A stretch of DNA of 64,000 nucleotides. It comes from Wyeomyia smithii (taxonomy: Eukaryota; Arthropoda; Insecta; Diptera; Culicidae). The translations under genes and the position numbers were made by a program. The DNA is taken from the NCBI RefSeq assembly GCF_029784165.1, contig NC_073696.1, forward strand, positions 170,366,912 through 170,430,911, written 5' to 3'. Below the pieces are notes generated by a model. It searched no databases. It had not been told where the DNA came from and saw only the letters and a program-made list of their open reading frames with translations. This document shows, piece by piece, positions 33,898 to 45,898 of this stretch; position 1 is the first letter of the stretch, and every line of letters begins with the position of its first letter.

Positions 33898-34556
33898 ACC
33901 ATTTTTTTACTTCAAAAATTTTGAAGAGCTTGACCCCCCCCCCCCCCTTTTTGAAATTCTGGCTACGCCCATGATGCGGCCTAGATGACCGCACCCCAGA
34001 TTTCCCTGTTCTCGCACATCCTGCGCACAATATTCTCTGGCGTGGTGTCCGTCCCACTTATTGCGGTGCAAAACATGTGTTTACCAGTGTAATTTACGCG
34101 TAAACTTTAACCAGAAAAAAAAGTTTTTTAAATGTAATCATGCTTTACCGACTTTTTTGCAGCATTATCAATAGGATATGATTCAAGTATTCAGTTGTGC
34201 CGAACACAAGTAAATTTTGAGCAAGAAAGGTAGTCTCCTACGCTGTTGTGTTTCTCTGAAGATCATCAATAGAAACAATTTTTGGAAGCATTCACGTTTA
34301 CAAATACAAGTTTTATACAGTGAGCGTCATTTATTAATCATGTATTCTGTTAAACTATGATTTATTTAGGCCATGAACAATAAAGGAAATAAAAGCAAAT
34401 AGTAGCATAATAAACAGCTACCTTTACAAAAAATAATCGGTTGAATATAAATCTTACTCAAACTTGCTTATTTTAAACTTCATAAAAAAATTGAAAATTG
34501 ATTGAATTATCATTTTAATTTAGGACTAATATATGCTATGTTTTGTTTACTTTCAG
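33898..34556. other. Intron of ALG9 with a C-run
   Basis: The run of 14 C at about 33934 followed by CTGGCTACGCCCATG resembles the end of a common insect MITE with GGGCGTAGCCAG. The rest up to the splice acceptor has no features. I did not find another ALG9 exon upstream in this window. Confidence 0.4.
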
Positions 34557-35214
34557 GTTCATGTTTCCAGTTTACCCAGTAATATCGCTCTGTGGGGCAT
34601 TAGGAGCTTCAAATTGTATAAAATGGATGAGCCAAAAAATTAACGTATCATTTCGGAATCTCATAGTAGGAGCTTTAGGATTATATACTATTCTAAGTAT
34701 ATCAAGAATTACCGCATTGTATTTCAATTATCATGCACCAATGGATTTACCAGCATACGTTAATGAATCATCTGTAGTTCAAAATATGTGTTATGGAAAA
34801 GAATGGCACAGGTCCCCAGGAAGTTTTTTTCTGCCCTTAAACTATCGGCTAAGCTTCATCAAGTCAAATTTCAATGGTATACTCCCAGCATATTACAAAG
34901 AAGGCCAAGATGGTGCAAGAGTGATCCATAGCTACTTCAATGACAAAAATGTAGCTCATGATCATATGCTGTTCGATTATTCTAAATGTGATTATTTAAT
35001 AGATTTGGATCTGGGAGACGAATACGACCCAAAAAATGCAGAACCAAATTACTCGCTAGACATTGAAACATGGGAAGTTGTAAATACTATTAAATTTTTA
35101 GATGTTAATAATTCATGGAGGTTGTTCAGGGCTTTTCATTTACCCATGATAGGATCGTCAAAACTACATTTTAGAAACTATAACTTATTGAAACGAAAAT
35201 CTAAATTAGGGTAA
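34557..35214 (+). CDS. ALG9: ALG9 alpha-1,2-mannosyltransferase, terminal exon
   Basis: ALG9 adds alpha-1,2-linked mannoses from dolichol-phosphate-mannose to the lipid-linked oligosaccharide in the ER lumen. This exon opens after TTTGTTTACTTTCAG with phase 2 (first base completes a codon). It encodes 218 residues before TAA. RFMFPVYP and ISLCGALGA are the end of the conserved membrane region of this GT22 family. The lumenal C-terminal part shows GKEWHRSPGSFFLP, YRLSFIKSNFNG, YSKCDYLIDLD and NNSWRLFRAFHLP, in the same order as in animal ALG9 proteins. The frame is intact. Earlier exons are absent from this window, so the preceding intron may be very long and transposon-filled. The next AATAAA seen is at 35675. 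Confidence 0.92.
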
Positions 35215-35770
35215 ATAGTGTTTAGTTCTGCAACCTGATTGCGGAATCATTTTTTTATATTTTCTGTTATCATTTCTTCCAAAATGAAATACATTGTTGA
35301 AAAACTAACTATGTTTTCTTCTACTATAAGGTCAACGTGACTTGTAATATAGATTATACAACATAGACTTTTTAATTACAACAACAACTAGGATTCCTGA
35401 ACGCCGAACCGAATTTCACAAAACATTCCCAACGAGGCGCCTCATGAATTTTTATGCTAGTTTTTGTCACATACCAGCCAGTACAGTACAATAGAGCTTT
35501 CTACGCCAGATCTCACCAATACAGGCTTAGTCATGTATCCTTATAAAATCGATTTGTTTTCAACCAAAAAATCAGCTGATATTCAATTTCGAAAAATATT
35601 TCACTTATGAACTAGGATTCGTTCATTAGTGTTACCTGTTTGAACAAACTTTGTTTTAGTGGAAAAATAGATGAAATAAAACTGAAAATTTTATGTGAAG
35701 AAAAAAAAACTGAAAATCGGCTTGCAACTTGAATAAAAGTTCGGGGCAGGAGGACATTTTTTGTTACCAC
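35215..35770. other. ALG9 3' untranslated region and downstream DNA
   Basis: AT-rich. A possible poly(A) signal AATAAA lies at 35675-35680, about 460 nt after the stop. No other feature is seen before the repeat that begins at 35776. Confidence 0.4.
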
Positions 35771-35775
35771 CAGCG

Positions 35776-36613
35776 CACAGTGGTTTAAAAGTCGATTTTG
35801 ACGCGCTAAATTGATAACTCCACGTTCGTTGGATATACAATTATGACGTCTTCAGCAAAAATGGTGGGTAAGACCTCCTGCATCATTTGGTGCTATGATA
35901 TTTGTGATTAATCTCCCCAAAAGTGAGATGAAAAATTTATTTTTTTGCTCCATCGAGATACAGAGTTGGTGTCTTCGGTAAAGTTATAGGTATAACCAAT
36001 ACGACCAACTTTTTCGAAGACAAAAAATTCGTATCTGCTACTCAAATTGACTTAGGGAGTTTTTATTGAAAATAGACATGTCAAAACACATTTTTCAATG
36101 AAACATATTTTTTTCTATTTTCTAGGCCTTCACTATGTTCTACAAAGTTGTTAGTAGCATCAATATACACAACTGTCTGGAAGGTACTATATTCGTATTG
36201 TTTGAAAAACTATAAGTTATGGGCTATTTTTTATTTTTTTTCGCCATATTTCAAATCACTGTATCTTTCTTAGGGGCAGATAGATGCAGATTCGGTAGTA
36301 CGCATATGAAAGTATAACAATAGAACTTTCAAACGCTGGTGGTTTCGTTAGTCCACGACTTTCTGCTGATGAGTTGTGTTCATAACAAAAAACCTCGTTT
36401 TTACCCTCTTTAATGATTTAACCAGGTAAAATACTAATATTGTAAACCAAGATACCACGTAATAAGTTCGTATCTATGGTGACCATCCTACCAAGCGTGG
36501 TTCAAGTATTTCAGAACATGTAAATTGCATATGCTTGTTTTTGGTTCACATCGAAGGTTCTTAATCAAAAGCAATGAACATAATACTAAGTTGGTATCTG
36601 TAGAACAAGTAAA
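35776..36613 (+). repeat. Left ~840-bp inverted repeat starting CACAGTGG
   Basis: Starts CACAGTGGTTTAAAAGTCG and is reverse-complementary to 53171-54016 with few differences. The 5 bp outside it (CAGCG, 35771-35775) recur outside the right repeat. Phrases such as GTCTTCGGTAAAGTTATAGG recur within. The matching stops about 34 bp before the gypsy LTR. Confidence 0.9.
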
Positions 36614-36647
36614 GAACGGAACTCGCAAGCAGGATAATAGCAAATAT

Positions 36648-38330
36648 TGTAACCTGCGGTTGGGACTTCATCCCAAGTTTTCCTTACGAGTAAGTACGAC
36701 TCAATGAAAAATGCTGTCAACATTGCGAGAGGAGAATGTTGATCCCAATATTCTTCGCCTTTATCTGGCAACCTTCTCTCAGAAGGGTGTGAACGTACTC
36801 CAGAATGTATGCGAAAAGATTGCGTAAAAGGGGGTATTAATTAACTACGTCTCGTGTAAATGCGTTGCTGAACGGATGTGGCCGAATGTCAAGATTTGAC
36901 AACTAGTGTCAGATCTTGGCCCTCTCTAACAACTTTAGCCCTAGAACTCTCGGCATCTCTCCGGATACGTTCTTTCTGTTCCTAACCGCGAAGGCGAGTA
37001 GAAGTGCGCGACGGAAAATTTAATCTAACTCTTGAATTGGAGAAAAGTGAAGAAGTGTAAAATAGTTAAAAAGCAGTATAATTTAAAAAAAAAAGCTAAG
37101 AACATTAAGAGGGACAGAAGAAAGTTGAAAAGTGTTACCAAAATAAGAAGTGTGGTAAGTCGTGCGACTTTACCTGACTAGATACAGTATGTAAAATTAA
37201 ATTTGTTATTTAGATCTAAGGCATTGTAACAACGACACACGGTAACGCTACACTAACGGAAAGATTAAAATACAACGAAAAAAAAGGTAAATTGTTAATT
37301 ATTAAAATGTAGATCATTGTTGTTAAAACCTAAGGCTAGCACATGTTAAAAACTAACTAAATGTACAACACAAACACTAATAAAAATGAATAGGTCCAGA
37401 AAGGGCCTTTTTTTCTGTTTTTGGAACAAATTTCCAAGTTTTTCCCTTCAGAAAATTTGGAGAAAGTTTCCCCCCCCCCCTGTTCAGACGGACAATCGGT
37501 TCGGAAAGAGGTTAGGGTGACGGGACTCGGAGGAAAAATCACGTGGCTTTCGGGAACTACCCGGTTCGGCGGTGAGATTTGCCAGTTTATCGGCGGCAGT
37601 ATTAGGCTTGACTTTGGCGACGGTTCGCCTACCATACTTGGCAGCGATTTGGCCACAACTTCGAGCCGTTGTGCTACGCTCTTGACAGTTTGGTCAACGC
37701 ATCCCATCATTAAAATCGTCATCCGGCTACGGCAGAAGTCCTTTTGTGGGCTGATGCGCCCCCAATCCAGAGATTCACACATCGTTCGCCAGCGGTGAGG
37801 CCTGAGTCGGTGTACTGAACTGTCAGCGGAACTGGAAACAAGCGACCCGTGGGCGGGAATCGCTCCTAGAGGCAGTTTCGTGAGTTTACTAGCATTAAGA
37901 CTGTGCATAGTTGTAAGAGTACACAATTAATTACGGGGAATTATAGTAGCCGTACACGGCTTAAGCTAGCTTGCAAACTATTCGAGTTTAGGTACTATTT
38001 TGCCCTCACTTCGCTTATTGCAACGATTAACCTAAACCCGCAAAGGGGTTATCAGCCCTCGCGTCTTTTCGGTTGGTTAGAAATAATCGCATCCGTTGCC
38101 TTTGAGCATCCCCCCGTTTGTTAGGGTTCGTTCGGCGACACATGCCACAGTTGACCGCGAGTTAGTTCATACCCCTTAGTCGATTGAGTTAATTCCCCTT
38201 CACGACGAGAAGACTGTACAGGGTGGCTCGCATCGGCTGACAGCATTAGTTCACCAGTAAACGACACCCCTGAGAATCAATCCCCGACTGGAGTGCAGGT
38301 AGCCTACAGTTGGGGGTTTTCGAGGTTACA
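36648..38330 (+). repeat. 5' LTR of the gypsy element
   Basis: 1683 bp, against 1697 bp for the 3' LTR. The size difference is mainly a 15-bp gap after TGTAACCTGCGGTT. It holds a C-run near 37475 and a 189-codon antisense open frame. LTRs carry the promoter and poly(A) functions, but I could not place the R region. Confidence 0.92.
37357..37926 (-). CDS. Antisense open frame in the 5' LTR
   Basis: A 189-aa frame on the strand opposite to the element, repeated as 190 aa in the 3' LTR (45081-44509). It is rich in Ser, Pro and Arg with no known domain or signal peptide. Two copies staying open is expected from LTR homogenisation, so this is not independent evidence for coding. Antisense LTR transcripts exist in some elements. 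Function unknown. Confidence 0.2.
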   Translation of the reverse strand: MCTLTTMHSLNASKLTKLPLGAIPAHGSLVSSSADSSVHRLRPHRWRTMCESLDWGRISPQKDFCRSRMTILMMGCVDQTVKSVAQRLEVVAKSLPSMVGEPSPKSSLILPPINWQISPPNRVVPESHVIFPPSPVTLTSFRTDCPSEQGGGETFSKFSEGKNLEICSKNRKKGPFWTYSFLLVFVLYI

Positions 38331-38352
38331 AATTGGCGCTCAACTAAAACTT
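38331..38352 (+). promoter_or_regulatory. Primer-binding site of the gypsy element
   Basis: Directly after the LTR end (GGTTACA) comes AATTGGCGCTCAACTA. TGGCGC plus the following bases would pair with a tRNA 3' end ending in GCGCCA to prime minus-strand synthesis. The specific tRNA cannot be named from this alone. Confidence 0.6.
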
Positions 38353-38681
38353 TTTAATTTTCACGAGTTTTTTTTTTCAACCCCGGTTGAAGGGAGGAAA
38401 ATCAGATTCTGATCTATTTAATTGGTTTCGTTCTTCAAACGAAATCTTTTACAAAGGTTACAAGAAATCTTGATTAATTCCAGAAGTAGTTTACAGCCTT
38501 AGAATCCCGGTGCCGCTTTTAAAACAATCCTGGAGTGCAGGTGAAACAGACTGTCATGGTGAAGGGTGAGTACACGTGGAAAGCAGGGGGAGTCTGAAAG
38601 GGCACAGACGCTGACCCGGATAGGATTCGTGTAGAATATTTTGTGGAATTGATCGAGACTGATTGTTAACGCTTATTCAAG

Positions 38682-40017
38682 ATGAACGTGGAAATACAAA
38701 TGCAGTACGATAGTTTACTGGTTCACCATTTAGAGCGAGCCGAAGTAGAGCACGAACTTACAGTTCGAGCTGTGCAGTTTGATGAAACCGTTAGCTTATC
38801 TACCCTTAGGAGGCGACTACGCGATCGCCTGCGAGAAGAGAAAGATAAAAATATGAAAGATATTGAGTTTATTCGGTGTAACATAACGCCAGATGAGGAA
38901 ATAAAAACGATAGATAACAGTCTTAAGGATATTCGTGATATTCTAGAAAACAACAAAAGATTTGAGGGAGTGAGAGATTCTTTAAAATCGAGATTGGTAC
39001 ATTTTTCGCTAGATGCGTCAGAGCGCAAGATTGTGCAGAGAAAGATGAAGATTTAGACGATTTGGATAGACTTTAAAATTCCATTCGTGAGCTTTTGAAC
39101 ACTTACTTTTCTCCATTTTCACCGGTTCCCGCAATTCAAGCTAAAATGGTTGCGCAGATTGCCCAATCGTTATCTAAGCTGAATATGGAAACCGGTCAGC
39201 AACAGTCACCGGAGAGCGATAAAGACGGGGTTCCTGCTAGAGAGGAAACGGACGTTAGTAGTGTTGAACACCTGGTTTATGACTGGGATGGAGAATGAAG
39301 ATTTTGTTTCGTGGAAAGATCTCGTTCGTGAGATGAAAAAAGAGTTTCTGAACCCGGATCACGATCACGCTGCGGAAAGTCGGGCCGGCGCGCGAAAACA
39401 GGGACCCAGAGAAAAGTTTCAAGATTACCTTTTCGAAATGCAGAAAATATAATTCTCTTACGGTACCGGTTTCCGATGCTAAAAAGTTCGAAATCGTGTC
39501 GCGAAACATGAGAGCCGATTATAAAGGCTACGCGGTCGCATCGAACATAAATAATCTGGCGGATTTGAAAGCGTTTGGTCGTCGGTTAGACGCCACATTC
39601 TGGTTTGAATATAATACTCACACGGAAGAATCGGGTACGCGAAATCGAGCAAACGTGAACGAATTACGTACGGGCGCGAAACCGAAAGAACAACCCATAT
39701 CTGAAACCCGTCACAAAACGCGTAACTTTTATCGATCGAAGATCGAAGAGTCCGATAACGAAATGGCGGGGAAATCTACGTCACAAAATTCAGTTCCCTC
39801 GAACAAACGCGAACCTCAACCAGGCCCAAGTTCATCAGGACTGAAGATTATTTTGGAAAATTACCTCCCGCCAAAGGAGGGAATGTGCTTCAACTGTAAG
39901 CTTCCCGGCCACCATGCCAGAGAATGCCAACGTCCAAAGCACAAATTTTGTAATAGGTGTGGTTTCCACAATGTGGATGCGAAAGACTGTCCATATTGTG
40001 CAAAAAACGCACAGTAG
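38682..40017 (+). pseudogene. gypsy Gag (capsid and nucleocapsid), frameshifted
   Basis: Pieces in three frames: 38682-39056 (charged, helical N terminus), 39261-39452 (FVSWKDLVREMKKEF and REKFQDYLFEMQ, the retrotransposon Gag core) and 39496-40017. The last ends with two zinc knuckles, CFNCKLPGHHARECQ and CNRCGFHNVDAKDC, which bind genomic RNA. Frameshifts occur near 39050 and 39450. The final Gag frame ends in TAG at 40015 in the same frame as the protease that follows. Confidence 0.85.
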
Positions 40018-40665
40018 GTGGGGCAAACGAGTCACAATTCTTTTGAAAATCCTCAACTTAACGCTACTCAATTTCCTAGTCTTGTTAACACTGGCTACCG
40101 CCAGGTAGGCGAGCAGGAATATGTTCATTCATCAAATTTTGAAGTAAACGATCTCTTTATTCACTTGCCGCATGACGACAGACCATTTGTTGAAGTGCAG
40201 ATTTATGAGATTTCTGTGATTGGGTTGCTAGACAGCGGTGCCAACCGATCAATACTAGGCATCGGCGCAAAGAATTTAATCCAGTCTTGTAAGCTGCACG
40301 TTCACCCTACCGATATAGACGTCGTCACCGCTAGTGGACAAAAATTATGTGTCACGGGCTATGTTACGTTACCAATTACTTTCAATGGCACGACAAAACT
40401 TATCGATGCCTTAGTAATTCCTTCTTTGAAACGGCGGCTTATTTTAGGTGCCGATTTCTGGAACACGTTTGGCATAGTTCCCAGTGTTCCACCCACTTCA
40501 GTGGAAGCAATCGATTATTGTAACGAAAATCCATTGTTAACCGAAGATCAACTGCTTGAGCTAGAAACGGTTAAAAGTCTTTTCACAGCGACAGTGGAGG
40601 GTCGACTTGCAACGACATCGCGAATCAGTCATCGGATCGAGCTGACTGAGGAAGCGAAAAAGTAG
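40018..40665 (+). pseudogene. gypsy aspartic protease
   Basis: A 215-codon frame directly after the Gag TAG and in phase with it. GLLDSGANRSIL is the retropepsin active site, and LILGADFW matches the second conserved strand. The protease would process Gag and Pol. The frame stops at a TAG (40663-40665) in phase with the RT that follows. Confidence 0.87.
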
Positions 40666-42817
40666 CCTCCCGTTCGCATTAACCCCTTTCCAAGTTCCCC
40701 CAAAAGACAAGAACAAATTAACCGCGAGTTAGACAGCATGCTCGAGTGCGGTATCATAGAGCGTTCATATAGCGACTGGGCTTTGCGCCTGGTGCCGGTC
40801 GATAAAGCGGACGGTACAGTGCGTCTGTGTCTAGACGCGCGCAAATTGAACGAGCGCACTATTAGGGATATCTACTATCGATTTGTCGAAGGCCTTTCTG
40901 CAAATTCCTTTACATCCCAAATCAAAGAAATATACGGCCTTTTCAGTGCTTGGACGCGGGTTATTTCATTTCATTCGCATGCCCTTCGGGTTAGTAAACA
41001 GCCCAGCCACGCTGTCGCGTCTGATGGATCGTGTGCTAGGGGGCAGCGAAATGGAGCCCAACGTGTTCGTCTATTTAGACGATATCATCATCGTTAGCAA
41101 CACGTTCGCGGAGCACCTTGAAAAACTTCGAGAAGTCGCAGCTCGACTAAACGCAGCGAATCTTTCGATTAATGTGCAAAAATCTAAATTTTGTGTAGCT
41201 GAAGTGCCGTATCTCGGTTACATACTCAGTAGCCAAGGCCTTCGTCCCAACCCAGATCGAGTGGAAGCGATTACTAACTTCGAACGCCCCAAATCTCTAA
41301 GAGCCTTGCGTAGGTTCCTAGGGATGTGTAATTATTACCGGAGATTTATCTCCAATTACAGTGCAGTGGTGCTGCCACTGACTGACCTCTTGAAGGACAA
41401 GCCAAAAGCCATTCGCTGGAATGTTAGCGCGGAAAAAGCGTTTCTAGAAATTAAAGAGCTTTTAATAAGTGCACCCATTCTGACTAATCCAGACTTCAAT
41501 CGTCAGTTTGCCATTCATTGCGATGCTAGTGATTCCGCTATCGCGGGAGTGTTAACTCAAACTTATGATGAAGTCGATAAGCCAATTGCCTATTTCTCAC
41601 AAAAACTGTGCACGACACAGCAGCGCTATTGTGCAACCGAAAAAAAGGCACTCGCAGTTCTTAAATCAATCGAAAAATTTCGATGCTACGTAGAAGGCTC
41701 GCACTTCAAAGTGTACACGGATGCCTCGGCACTTACATACATTTTGCGGAGCTGCTGGCGAACATCATCGAGATTATGCCGCTGGAGCATTGAGCATCAA
41801 CGACATGATATGGAAATTAGGCATCGCCGCGGTGTGGATAACGTCATTCCAGACGCGCTTTCGCGAGCCATCGAGATTTTATGCGTGTCTTCCGATACCA
41901 ACGATTGGTATCGCCGCACTCTAGCCAAAGTAGAAAAGGATCCTGAATCGGTGAAAGATTTTAAAGTAGAAAAAGGAATCCTGAAAAAGTTTATTTTGAG
42001 TCCCGGTAACACGGTTGATTTCCACTTCGAGTGGAAAGTCTGTGTTCCTCCTGAGCTAATCGAAGGTGTGTTAATCGAACATCATGATGATGCTTTACAT
42101 CTGGGTGTAGAGAAAACGCTCGCACTGTTGAGGAAAAAATACTTTTGGCCCCGTATGGCCAAGGACGTGCGGTCCTACATTCGGAAATGTTTGATTTGCC
42201 AAGAAAGAAAACCTAGCAACCGTTCGCAATTACCTCCAATGGGTCAGCAACGAATTACAACGAAACCTTTTCAAATCCTCGCTTTGGATTTCATCCAGTC
42301 ACTGCCAAGAAGTGAACAGGGAAACTGCCACCTATTGGTAGTAATGGACCTGTTCTCGAAGTTTTGTTTGCTGATACCAGTCAGGAAGATTTTGTCCCCG
42401 CAGGTGTGCAAATTATTGGAAGAATGTTGGTTCAGGCGATATTCGGTTCCTGAAAACATAATCACCGATAACGCCTCCACTTTCTTATCGAAAGAGTTTA
42501 AAAGTCTCTTAGCTAAACACAAAATTCACCATTGGGCCAACTCCCGGCATCACAGCCAGGCAAACCCGGTGGAACGCCTAAACCGCACGATTAATGCCTG
42601 TATAAGATCGTACGTACGAAATGATCAGACACTGTGGGACACCCGAGTATCGGAGATCGAATTTGCCTTGAATAACACTCCGCACACCGCGACCGGTTTT
42701 ACACCATACAAGATTCTGTTTGGCCATGAAATTGTTGGCGCAGGCGACGAACACCGACGAGACCTAGACTCGGAGGATGTTTCGGATAGTGCTAGAATGG
42801 AAAAAAAGAAAAAATAG
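40666..42817 (+). pseudogene. gypsy reverse transcriptase, RNase H and integrase, defective
   Basis: RT begins in phase after a TAG: MLECGIIERS and VRLCLDARKLNERT. A short deletion with frame change near 40870 removes residues before DLSKAFLQIPL. The new frame (40883-42817) continues with HFIRMPFGLVNSPA, the catalytic YLDDIII and the RNase H segment (FAIHCDASDSAIAGVL, a catalytic Asp). Integrase follows: the His2-Cys2 zinc site (HH..H, CLICQ), catalytic Asp in LDFIQ and ITDNAS, and Glu in PVERLNRT. The missing RT segment makes the polymerase non-functional. The frame ends at an A-rich slip (about 42805). Confidence 0.9.
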
Positions 42818-42834
42818 ATAACTTTATTCACAAT

Positions 42835-43113
42835 TTGGTGTACAAAAACCTGAAAAAACAATACGTCAAAAATTCGCATACTTACAATCTCCGAAGCAAA
42901 ACGTTTGCCCCCACTTACAGTATAGGCCAGCCTGTCCTGAAAAGAAATTTTCGGCAGTCGACGGCCCCGGCGAAATACAATGCCAAACTGGGTCCATATT
43001 ACGTTCCGTGTATAATCCGGGCGAGAGTGGGAACAAGTTCATACGAGCTCACCGATGAAGTAGGAAAATCCCTTGGTATTTTCTCAGCTGCTGATCTGAA
43101 ACCGCGTACCTGA
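42835..43113 (+). pseudogene. gypsy integrase C-terminal domain
   Basis: A 92-residue frame out of phase with the integrase core. It carries HTYNLRSKTF, PVLKRNF and AKLGPYYVPC. RARVGTSSYELTDEVGK and LGIFSAADLKPR are the chromatin-binding-like tail of gypsy integrases. The frameshift lies in the run AAAAAAAGAAAAAAT near 42800. Confidence 0.85.
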
Positions 43114-43787
43114 AAAGAGAAAAATGAAAACAAAAGCAAATATTGAATCGAATAGAAAAGTTACTAGATTAAGTTGAAACTTATCGTTTAAATCTTCTCC
43201 CGTATCCCGTAGACCTTCGGTTGCTGCAGAGCCGGTAGGAAACTGTGACGAAATGAACAATGATAGGTGATATCATCACCGAACGATGTTGAAATGTGTA
43301 GACCTGTGTATGTGTAGTGTCGAGTAAATGTTGTTTTGTCCGGCGATCGAGGGAAATAATATTGACTCACCTTCTCGAACTATTTCTGACATCAATACCT
43401 GGAAAAAAATAATAAAGGTTAACAAAAATGATAGGCGATAGGGTTTGATATTTTGATAGAGCGCTCAAAAGGAATTTTTCGAGAAGTAGATTTAATGATA
43501 CTTACCTGAAAGCTGCCCGTAGCCGTAGCTAGTTCGGAAATGAAAGCACAACTGATTTGACAGTTAAATCGCTCAAGTCGAGTGAGTTCACTAGGGTGCG
43601 TACACACATAGCTGTTTAGTTTTGCCATCATAAATTACCTTTGGGCTCTCCCTGAGAGGAAAGCATTGAAATGGTAGGTGCTGCCAAACTCGAGAAAATT
43701 GAAAATAATAGGAGGGAAGCCATATTTAATTTCGCTCACTGTTTTCAAAATATATTTAATTTATTTTGAAGATAGTCAGAGGGGTAT
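43114..43787 (+). other. gypsy 3' untranslated region and polypurine tract
   Basis: No gene. A purine-rich stretch GAAGATAGTCAGAGGGG ends just before the 3' LTR start (43788) and is the likely plus-strand primer. Confidence 0.6.
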
Positions 43788-45484
43788 TGTAACCTGCGGT
43801 TCCCAAAAAGACTCTTGGGACTTCATCCCAAGTTTTCCTTACGAGTAAGTACGACTCAATGAAAAATGCTGTCAACATTGCGAGAGGAGAATGTTGATCC
43901 CAATATTCTTCGCCTTTATCTGGCAACCTTCTCTCAGAAGGGTGTGAACGTACTCCAGAAAGTATGCGAAAAGATTGCGTAAAAGGGGGTATTAATCAAC
44001 TACGTCTCGTGTAAATGCGTGCTGAACGGATGTGGCCGAATGTCAAGATTTGACAACTAGTGTCAGATCTTGGCCCTCTCTAACAACTTTAGTCCTAGAA
44101 CTCTCGGCATCTTTCCGGATACGTTCTTTCTGTTCCTAACCGCGAAGGCGAGTAGAAGTGCGCGACGGAAAATTTAATCTAACTCTTGAATTGGAGAAAA
44201 GTGAAGAAGTGTAAAATAGTTAAAAAGCAGTATAGTTTAAAAAAAAAGCTAAGAACATTAAAAGGGACAGAAGAAAGTTGAAAAGTGTTACCAAAATAAG
44301 AAGTGTGGTAAGTCGTGCGACTTTACCTGACTAGATACAGTATGTAAAATTAAATTTGTTATTTAGATCTAAGGCATTGTAACAACGGCACACGGTAACG
44401 CTACACTAACGGAAAGATTAAAATACAACGAAAAAAAGGTAAATTGTTAATTATTAAAATGTAGATCATTATTGTTAAAACCTAAGGCTAGCACATGTTA
44501 AAAACTAACTAAATGTACAACACAAACACTAATAAAAATGAATAGGTCCAGAAAGGGCCTTTTTTTCTGTTTTTGGAACAAATTTCCAAGTTTTTCCCTT
44601 CAGAAAATTTGGAGAAAGTTAACCCCCCCCCCCCTTGTCGGGAGGGACAATCGGTTCGGAAAGAGGTTAGGGTGACGGGACTCGGAGGAAAAATCACGTG
44701 GCTTTCGGGAACTACCCGGTTCGGCGGTGAGATTTGCCAGTTTATCGGCGGCAGTATTAGGCTTGACTTTGGCGACGGTTCGCCTACCATACTTGGCAGC
44801 GATTTGGCCACAACTTCGAGCCGTTGTGCTACGCTCTTGACAGTTTGGTCAACGCATCCTATCATTAAAATCGTCATCCGGCTACGGCAGAAGTCCTTTT
44901 GTGGGCTGATGCGCCCCCAATCCAGAGATTCACACATCGTTCGCCAGCGGTGAGGCCTGAGTCGGTGTACTGAACTGTCAGCGGAACTGGAAACAAGCGA
45001 CCCGTGGGCGGGAATCGCTCCTAGAGGCAGTTTCGTGAGTTTACTAGCATTAAGACTGTGCATAGTTGTAAGAGTACACAATTAATTACGGGGAATTATA
45101 GTAGCCGTACACGGCTTAAGCTAGCTTGCAAACTATTCGAGTTTAGGTACTATTTTGCCCTCACTTCGCTTATTGCAACGATTAACCTAAACCCGCAAAG
45201 GGGTTATCAGCCCTCGCGTCTTTTCGGTTGGTTAGAAATAATCGCATCCGTTGCCTTTGAGCATCCCCCCGTTTGTTAGGGTCCGTTCGGCGACACATGC
45301 CACAGTTGACCGCGAGTTAGTTCATCCCCCTTAGTCGATTGAGTTAATTCCCCTTCACGACGAGAAGACTGTACAGGGTGGCTCGCATCGGCTGACAGCA
45401 TTAGTTCACCAGTAAACGACACCCTGAGAATCAAACCCCGACTGAAGTGCAGGTAGCCTACAGTTGGGGGTTTTCGAGGTTACA
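43788..45484 (+). repeat. 3' LTR of the gypsy element
   Basis: 1697 bp, starting TGTAACCTGCGGTTCCC and ending GGTTACA. It differs from the 5' LTR by a small number of substitutions, the 15-bp gap and the local C-run. The antisense frame lies at 44509-45081. Confidence 0.92.
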
Positions 45485-45898
45485 ATATAAAACCACTATC
45501 ATCAATTACAATTTAAGTGTTTTTTTTTTTTTTTTTAATAGTTTATTTGACACGGCACGATACAATTTATGTTTAACTGAGCCATGTACATTTATTTTTA
45601 AATTCTAAATTAGCAGGGAAAAGAGGGAGGCCTTTTTTTATTCTCGTGGCCGACTACGAGCTAGTGGGGATTTAGGGTGAGAGGAGGGGTGTTACAATTT
45701 TGTTTTTAACTATTTTATATTACAGAATGTTTTCATTTGTACGTGGTTAACCAGTAATGTTCTATTTGAGCAGTTATGGTCTGAGGTGTCTGCGTAAACA
45801 TAGAGATGCCGAGTCTTCGTTTTAGTGTCTCCAGCCGGGTGTATCATTCTCTTTCAGTTTGTGACAGAAATTGCATTCTAGCAAATAGATAAAAGAAA

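Larger units (their letters stand above)
36648..45484 (+). mobile_element. Ty3/gypsy LTR retrotransposon
   Basis: The LTRs (36648-38330 and 43788-45484) start TGTAAC and end GTTACA, with the 4-bp duplication ATAT outside (36644-36647 and 45485-45488). Order inside: primer-binding site, Gag with zinc knuckles, protease, reverse transcriptase, RNase H, integrase, 3' untranslated region. The RT-RNase H-integrase order marks Ty3/gypsy. There is no envelope frame. Several frameshifts, in-frame TAGs and a deletion in RT make this copy defective, although the LTRs differ little and so insertion looks fairly recent. Confidence 0.93.
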
